Positions 58,823 to 64,000 of a stretch of 64,000 bases of DNA are shown here, one piece after another. Below the pieces are notes generated by a model. It had not been told where the DNA came from, made no database searches, and saw nothing but the letters and a program-made list of their open reading frames with translations. The translations under genes and the position numbers were made by a program. The stretch is taken from NCBI GenBank assembly GCA_005408345.1, contig SEMN01000462.1, positions 248,001 through 312,000 on the forward strand, written 5' to 3'. This DNA is from Macquaria australasica. Its lineage: Eukaryota; Chordata; Actinopteri; Centrarchiformes; Percichthyidae. The stretch's first letter is position 1; the number at the start of each line of letters is the position of its first letter.

Positions 58823-59838
58823 TTTATTCACATACAGTACCTTCAATTCTGGACAGATTACATTCAAGAATATCAAAAGGAAATGCGAAAAGAGTGAATT
58901 CCCTCACTAACCCAAAGAGCACAAAGAAATGCATTGGGACGTACAGTACGTATACCTCTGTTAAAAATCTACCAGCATATATTAGATATGCAAACATTAT
59001 AGACTACAAAGTACAGCAGGGTATCTTATACTCGATAACGTGCATAACGTAACATATGAACACAGGGCCGAGCTATTTACATTTGATCCAAAAATGTAGT
59101 GCCTCTTAACCGTTTAATTTGTATCTTTTTTTATACATATTAACATGTAGAGTATTATTCTATAGTGGGGAGAGTCGGGCCGTCTCTTCAACACCCTTGA
59201 AATCACACACGCCACACCAGTTGTTGTTTGAAAGCACTCTACACTCTACTTCACCATAAATAAAACAATTACAAAAATATCTCACTTCAAACAGAGCCAT
59301 AGCAGGAAAAGCGCGTACAGCCATCGTGGAATGATTAAAAAAAAACAAAAAACAACAACAACACATATCAATCTGTAAGAATAAGATGGAGAAGAAGACG
59401 AGTGAAAGAGTTTAAGGAATATGCTGAAATTCCAATGAAAGACAGAAGTTTAATGGGAATGGTTGAGGTTGTGACAGGCTGTGGGTGGTGGCTGGGATTG
59501 GCTGGGACAGTGATGGTGACGTGGGTAGTCTGGGTGGAGGACGTTGATTTCCTGGCATGGGTTCCCTTTTGAAGTCAAAACCCTGCTCCTCTTTGTAGAG
59601 ACCAACGTAGGAAGATGTGTCGAGATTAGTAAACATCAGCGATACAGGAATGTATAGAATGCAGGGGGTTAAAAACTCCAAGTCCATGTTGGATTAGTAG
59701 TGTGTTTACATTCACAGGTATATCCCATCGTACTAAGGCTCAGGAGGGTGCAGTGTGTGTCAAGTGTGTGTGTGTGTGTGTGCGTGTGTGTATGTGCTGC
59801 AGCTGTTCCTCCTGAGTAGAAGAAGACTAGAAGCAAAG
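58823..59838 (-). other. arl3: arl3 3' UTR with candidate polyadenylation signal
   Basis: After the TAG at 59839 the minus strand has no other gene. AATAAA (TTTATT on the plus strand, 58823-58828) is a candidate signal about 1 kb downstream. A (TG)n tract lies at about 59766-59785. Confidence 0.4.
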
Positions 59839-62097
59839 CTATTTTTTCTTGGAGTTGACGCTCTTGCAGACCCAATTCATTCCCTCCTGAAAGTGAATTT
59901 AAGAGAAACAGCAGAAAGTTGAGAAGAAGAGAATAATGGCACTTAAAAACAAAAGGCAAAGAAGGAGAAGCTCAGCTCATTACACTCACCTGAATCCCCT
60001 CACCAGTGAGGGCGGAGCAGGACTGGATCTGCCACATGCGATCCCGGATGGTGTGCAGATTGAGACCCTCTGCGATCTCGGAGGCCGGGGCGGCTGTCAG
60101 CAGGTCCTGCTTGTTTGCAAAGATCAGCACAGGAACGCCGCTCAGCTTCTCTTCATCCAACAACTCGGCCAGCTCCTGCAACACACACAGTCAATTATAC
60201 ATAAAGACACACACGCAGATACTGTCACAGAAGACGAAGAGACTCCAGTGCTTCATGTTAATAAAAAACTGCGCTGCAGACTTGAAATTGTGATAGTTAA
60301 GTCACAAAAATGACGACTTTGCTCCTGTGAGACTTGACTTCCTTAAGACTTAAAGGCCAAAACATTCATTCACATTGAATATTTAGTTATTAGGCTTCTG
60401 CATTGAAAGGACCTGTATGTAATAATTTAAAAAAAAAAATCACCATAAACAGAAATATTCAAATACTGTCCATCTCATTTAAAGGTCAGCAATCAGAGAC
60501 CTGAAAGTCTTGCATTTAACATCAAATTTGCTTATGAAGACTTGACTTGGACTTGCCCAAAATGACTTAAAAACAGCTCTGATAAAAACAAGTAAAACAG
60601 TTTATTAAAACTGAAACAATTAGTCAATTGACAGATAATTATTCTGCAACAATAAATGATGATAATAAATTAACTGTTTAATTTATTTCTTAAGCAAAAA
60701 TGCCAAAAAAATGACTGGTTCCAACTTCTCAAAAGTGAATATTTTCTTGTTTTCTTACTCTTCTATGAGAGTAAATTGAACGTTTTTGGGTCGGTCGAAC
60801 AAAACTAGTAATTTGAAGACAGATCTGGGAAAATGTGATGGACATTTTTTGCTATTTTTTCACTTTTTGTAGACCAAATGACTAATCAATCAATTGAGAA
60901 AATAATTGTTAGTTGCAGCCCTACAGTATAAACCACAGTACATGCATAGTGCACACCGACACAAAACAATATATATTGTACTTACCTGACCTGTTTCCTC
61001 AAATCTCTTTCTGTCAGCACTATCAATGACATAAATCTGAAACAAAATGGAAGTTTTCCCTGTTAGCATGTGCAGCAGATCTTTAGTGCACGTGTGTTAA
61101 ACAGAGACTTCACCAAGAATGAATGGATCAAAACCGCAATATAAACTCTGATAAAAAAACCAAGCTTCTTTGCTGTGTTTGGTGCAAAATGCTCCCCTCA
61201 CCAGCACGTCTGTGTTTTCAAAGTAGTTTCTCCAGTACGGCCTGATCTTCCTCTGGCCTCCAATGTCCCAAACATTCAGTTTAAAACCCTGAGATTGGAC
61301 GCTTTTAATGTTGAATCCCTGGAGAGAACACAAAACATCAAGCGGGTTTGATAGAGGAAGCAGATGAAATTCATACATCTGCCAAAGAGCAAGGCGACCC
61401 ATCCTTGTTGTATTATGTCTGTTTGTTCCAATAACAGGGGGTGTATGTATGAAACTTCCCTCCATACCTGTGTGGGGGTGATGTGGCTGATGTCCTCTGA
61501 TGCCAGCTGTTTGAGCAGGGTGGTCTTCCCGCCGTTGTCCAGACCCAGCAGCAGTATCCTAACCTCCTGGTCTGGTGTGCTCTTTAGCTTACGCAGGATG
61601 GACAGCAATCCCTGCGACAGTCAGTGAAAAACAGCCATGTGATGCTACTTTGCCAGGGGGGACAGGGGAGCTCTGTTGCAGCTAACCACCATTGTAGAAA
61701 TGCATCTCTTCCTTCCATCCACCCGGACTCCTCACTTACAGGCCGTGCAAGTGCATGTCTTTTATGATGAGCAAGCACTCTCCTAACGGTACCAATGCAC
61801 GAGGACAACAACGGGTTCTGTGAGTAGCTAGTCACACCATCTTTGGTTTTCTTGTGCCTTGTCGGCTAGTTAACGGCACGCAAATGGGAGCTAAACGGAG
61901 CTAACGCGCTAAGCTAATCTCCCCTGATAACTGAGCTTTTGCAGTTGAATGTTTTTCTCGGCAAGTTGCGGACAGCGGGAACCATTATTATATGTGTAAT
62001 AATGTCAAGTGAGCGCCACTCAATGCGAACATTTGCACATTTTGAGCTTGATGTTAACAGTTACTGGCTAATTAGTACGATAAATTAAACTCACCAT
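59839..62097 (-). CDS. arl3: ARL3, ARF-like small GTPase
   Basis: Minus-strand exons 62095-62097, 61468-61611, 61202-61318, 60986-61036, 59990-60175 and 59839-59886 join in phase to exactly 182 codons, the length of human ARL3. The first exon contributes only ATG. The protein starts MGLLSILRKLKSTPDQE with the N-terminal amphipathic segment. It has the P-loop GLDNGGKTT (GLDNAGKTT in human), switch 2 WDIGGQ, NKQD, and the base-binding SAL, and it ends WVCKSVNSKKK. ARL3 in its GTP form releases lipid-modified cargo from PDE6D and UNC119 in cilia and is activated by ARL13B and inactivated by RP2. All junctions are GT..AG. The position next to trim8 matches human 10q24. Confidence 0.97.
60590..60925 (+). 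mobile_element. Palindromic MITE-like repeat, copy 4 (arl3 intron)
   Basis: GGTTCCAACTTCTCAAAAGT, TCTATGAGAGTAAATTGAAC and TTGTTAGTTGCAGCCCT match the trim8-intron copies in the same orientation. Confidence 0.6.
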
Positions 62098-62330
62098 CTT
62101 GTTGCCTTCTCTCCTGGAGACGCCGCCGAGGGTTACTAAGGGGGGTGACGTCAGACGCACAGCTACGCACGAAACTCGAGCGCAACCACAAGTATGGAGG
62201 ACGAGTGAAGTTAGCTGCCTGCTAGCTAAGTGTTTCAAATGTAGGCCAAGAGTAGTTCCACATGTTTCATTTTGTGGACGGCTCTTGCCCACAGACGTTA
62301 CAATTACGAGTTACTGCACGTAAATTTGTT
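62098..62330. promoter_or_regulatory. arl3 promoter, probably bidirectional
   Basis: The segment upstream of the arl3 ATG is CpG-rich (GACGCCGCCGAGGG, GGGGTGACGTCAGACGC). TGACGTCA at 62146-62153 is a perfect CREB/ATF palindrome. No TATA box is visible. The CpG content extends into divergent sequence, which fits a shared promoter. Confidence 0.5.
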
Positions 62331-63000
62331 TAAGTTCTGCACAGGAGACGCAGAACAAAGAGAGGTAACACTAATTAGCTAGTTAACCAGTTAGCATAAC
62401 AGCTAGGTTAAGTTCAGTTACGCAGTAGCTGTCAAATGCCGCCAAAATCTCGACCGTATTTCTTGTGTGTGTGTTTTCATAGCCAGTAAAGAGAGAAAGC
62501 GTCAGGTAACAGGTTTGGGTTCAGGAGCAGCCCCATGCCGTGATTGGAGGACGACATGCCACGTGTACGTGTCTCTACTGTGTCACACGAGCCCTGACAG
62601 GTTGCTCTGTAGGGCAGCTGAGGAATCCCTCAAAGGTATGTATTCACTTCTTGTCACTATAGATTGCAGTTCATGTGTCGATGCTTTGGCTCGTTTTTAT
62701 TTATTTATTTATTTATTTTTTGTTGTTCCTGTTTTTTTTCGCTGTTTGCAGAAGTCAGACTCGGCCGGTAACTCGGGTAATGTTGCATCACTCTGTGTTC
62801 CGACTGGCATGTCTTCACTCTTTTCACAACAGTTTGGTCTGCTGACTGAAACGCAAGACCCCACTCCTTCCACACGTCAGGTTTATGTCTTTGTTAGAGG
62901 AACTGTATATGTAATTTATCACATTTTGTGCACGCACAAGCTTAAAGCTGCTGGGATCCCCGTGGTAACGTTTGTAAATTAATCTAGATGTAGGCTATTC
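62331..63000 (+). other. Possible non-coding 5' exons of a divergent gene
   Basis: CTCAAAG|GTATGT is a donor at 62635, and a T-rich tract with GTTTGCAG gives a good acceptor at 62751, after which CGGCCG|GTAACT offers another donor at 62767. No long coding frame is evident. In human the gene beyond ARL3 is SFXN2, but no SFXN2 sequence was recognised here, so the identity is unknown. Confidence 0.25.
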
Positions 63001-63104
63001 AGAAGCTGGTTGTGCTCTGGCCTGCAGATCCAGTTTGTCGAGCTTTTGTTGAAGCTTCTGCTAGTACCTCCAGTTTGTGTGGACTTAACCATTCTCATGC
63101 AGCA

Positions 63105-63420
63105 TGCACTTGTGCAGTACATTCACTCAAGTACTTAAGTACAAATTCGAGGTACTTTACTTGAGTATTTCCATTTTATGCAACTTTATACTTCTACTCC
63201 ACTACACCTCAGAGGCCAATATTGTACTTTTTTCCCCACTACATTTGTCTGACAGCTTTAGTTACTTTTCAGATTACAGTTGTTCATACCCTTCCTGTCC
63301 AGTGAAAACCATGTATCTCCAAATTTGGTTATTTTTAATTGAATGTGTGTGATAAACTAAAGTATTAAGTGCTCTTTTTATGGGTTAAGGAAGTTCTACT
63401 TATTAAGATAAATCGACAGG
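63105..63420 (+). repeat. Copy of the CAGTGGTGG/AAGTACTT dispersed repeat family
   Basis: TCACTCAAGTACTTAAGTAC, GACAGCTTTAGTTACTTTTC and GTCCAGTGAAAACCATGTAT match 37798-38000 closely. Confidence 0.6.
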
Positions 63421-64000
63421 TTAACTGAAAGTGAATATAATTGGTTATAATAATTGGTTGCTGCCCTAATATGTTCTTTCAGTTATGTTGCATTCTCTGT
63501 TTTATAACATACAGTGCATCCTTAACATTACAGCCTAAAGACCTACTGTCCTCGCAGGGAGCAGCACAGTTTCATCCTATGAAGTCGTCAGTTCCAGTAT
63601 TTGTTTATATATTCTTATTGATATGCCATGGTATGTAGGGCCACGTTGACTTTTGGCTCATGTTCAGTGTTCTGCTGGGCTCTGCAGGCCCTACTTTTTA
63701 AACAAACACCTCCAGAAACAATCCAGTTCCAGCCAGGCTGAGCCTTTAAAGAGCACTGATATACTCCCCTCCGCATGTGCCCTTTATTTACAAAAGATTA
63801 AACCACATAGTGCACGTGTCTGTTGTGAGATTCCACGTAATACCTACAGCCAATACTTAGTAATGTAATGATGAAGATGCTCAGTGGGATGTTTGAATAG
63901 TTTGAGCTGTAGTCAGCAGGTTCTGGTTCCTCTGGTTGTGTAATAGGAAGCAGAATGCTGCAGCTGCAAAAACCCAAAATGACGACCTGCGGAACCATTT
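63421..64000. other. Unassigned end of window
   Basis: No gene, splice-supported exon or recognised repeat was identified. The sequence may be intron of the possible divergent gene. Confidence 0.4.

Noticed and set aside
62467..62982. A 171-codon open frame downstream of the arl3 promoter.
   Set aside because: It crosses likely splice sites and a TTTA simple repeat, and the residues match no family. Treated as possible 5' UTR exons instead.

Overview
The window is vertebrate, almost certainly teleost, genomic DNA. It has intron-rich genes with GT..AG junctions, abundant (CA)n microsatellites, fish-type LINE, MITE and DIRS repeats, and the neighbouring genes trim8 and arl3. Homologies below come from reading translations against remembered protein families; no database search was run.

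Layout. (1) About 0.6-0.9 kb: one minus-strand exon of an RCC1-repeat protein, closest to RCBTB1. (2) 4.35-9.46 kb: a nearly full-length but dead DIRS-type tyrosine-recombinase retrotransposon with unequal inverted terminal repeats, an internal complementary region, and decayed gag, RT/RNase H and recombinase frames. (3) 11.3-13.5 kb: an unrecognised small gene supported by three phase-compatible exons. (4) 15.5-30.4 kb: a plus-strand gene of about 25 exons for a T-type (Cav3-like) voltage-gated calcium channel. It is about half the usual length, has very short linkers and tail, lacks the exons for the domain I pore/S6 to domain II S1 and for the domain IV S4-S5 linker, and carries three single-base frame breaks. 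(5) 31-36 kb: transposon debris and two tandem U5 snRNA genes, each with a ZNF143/STAF-type distal element exactly 213 bp upstream and a PSE-like element about 63 bp upstream, separated by a LINE fragment. (6) 36-40 kb: repeats of a dispersed family with CAGTGGTGG/CCACCACTG ends. (7) 40.4-51.8 kb: trim8, with a CpG-rich leader, five coding exons and a 3' UTR. (8) 51.8-58.8 kb: gene-poor repeats. (9) 58.8-62.1 kb: arl3 on the minus strand, complete at 182 codons over six coding exons, with a start-codon-only first exon and a CpG-rich, probably bidirectional promoter. (10) 62.1-64 kb: possible 5' exons of an unidentified divergent gene, then repeats.

These genes do not form a pathway. trim8 (RING/B-box E3 ligase) next to arl3 (ciliary small GTPase) matches the human TRIM8-ARL3 order. 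The RCBTB-like exon, the channel and the U5 genes look like lineage-specific neighbours. The most unusual items are the U5 pair with its conserved promoter spacing, the reduced Cav3-like channel, the unidentified three-exon gene, and the DIRS element whose internal complementary region copies the sequence variants of both of its own ends.
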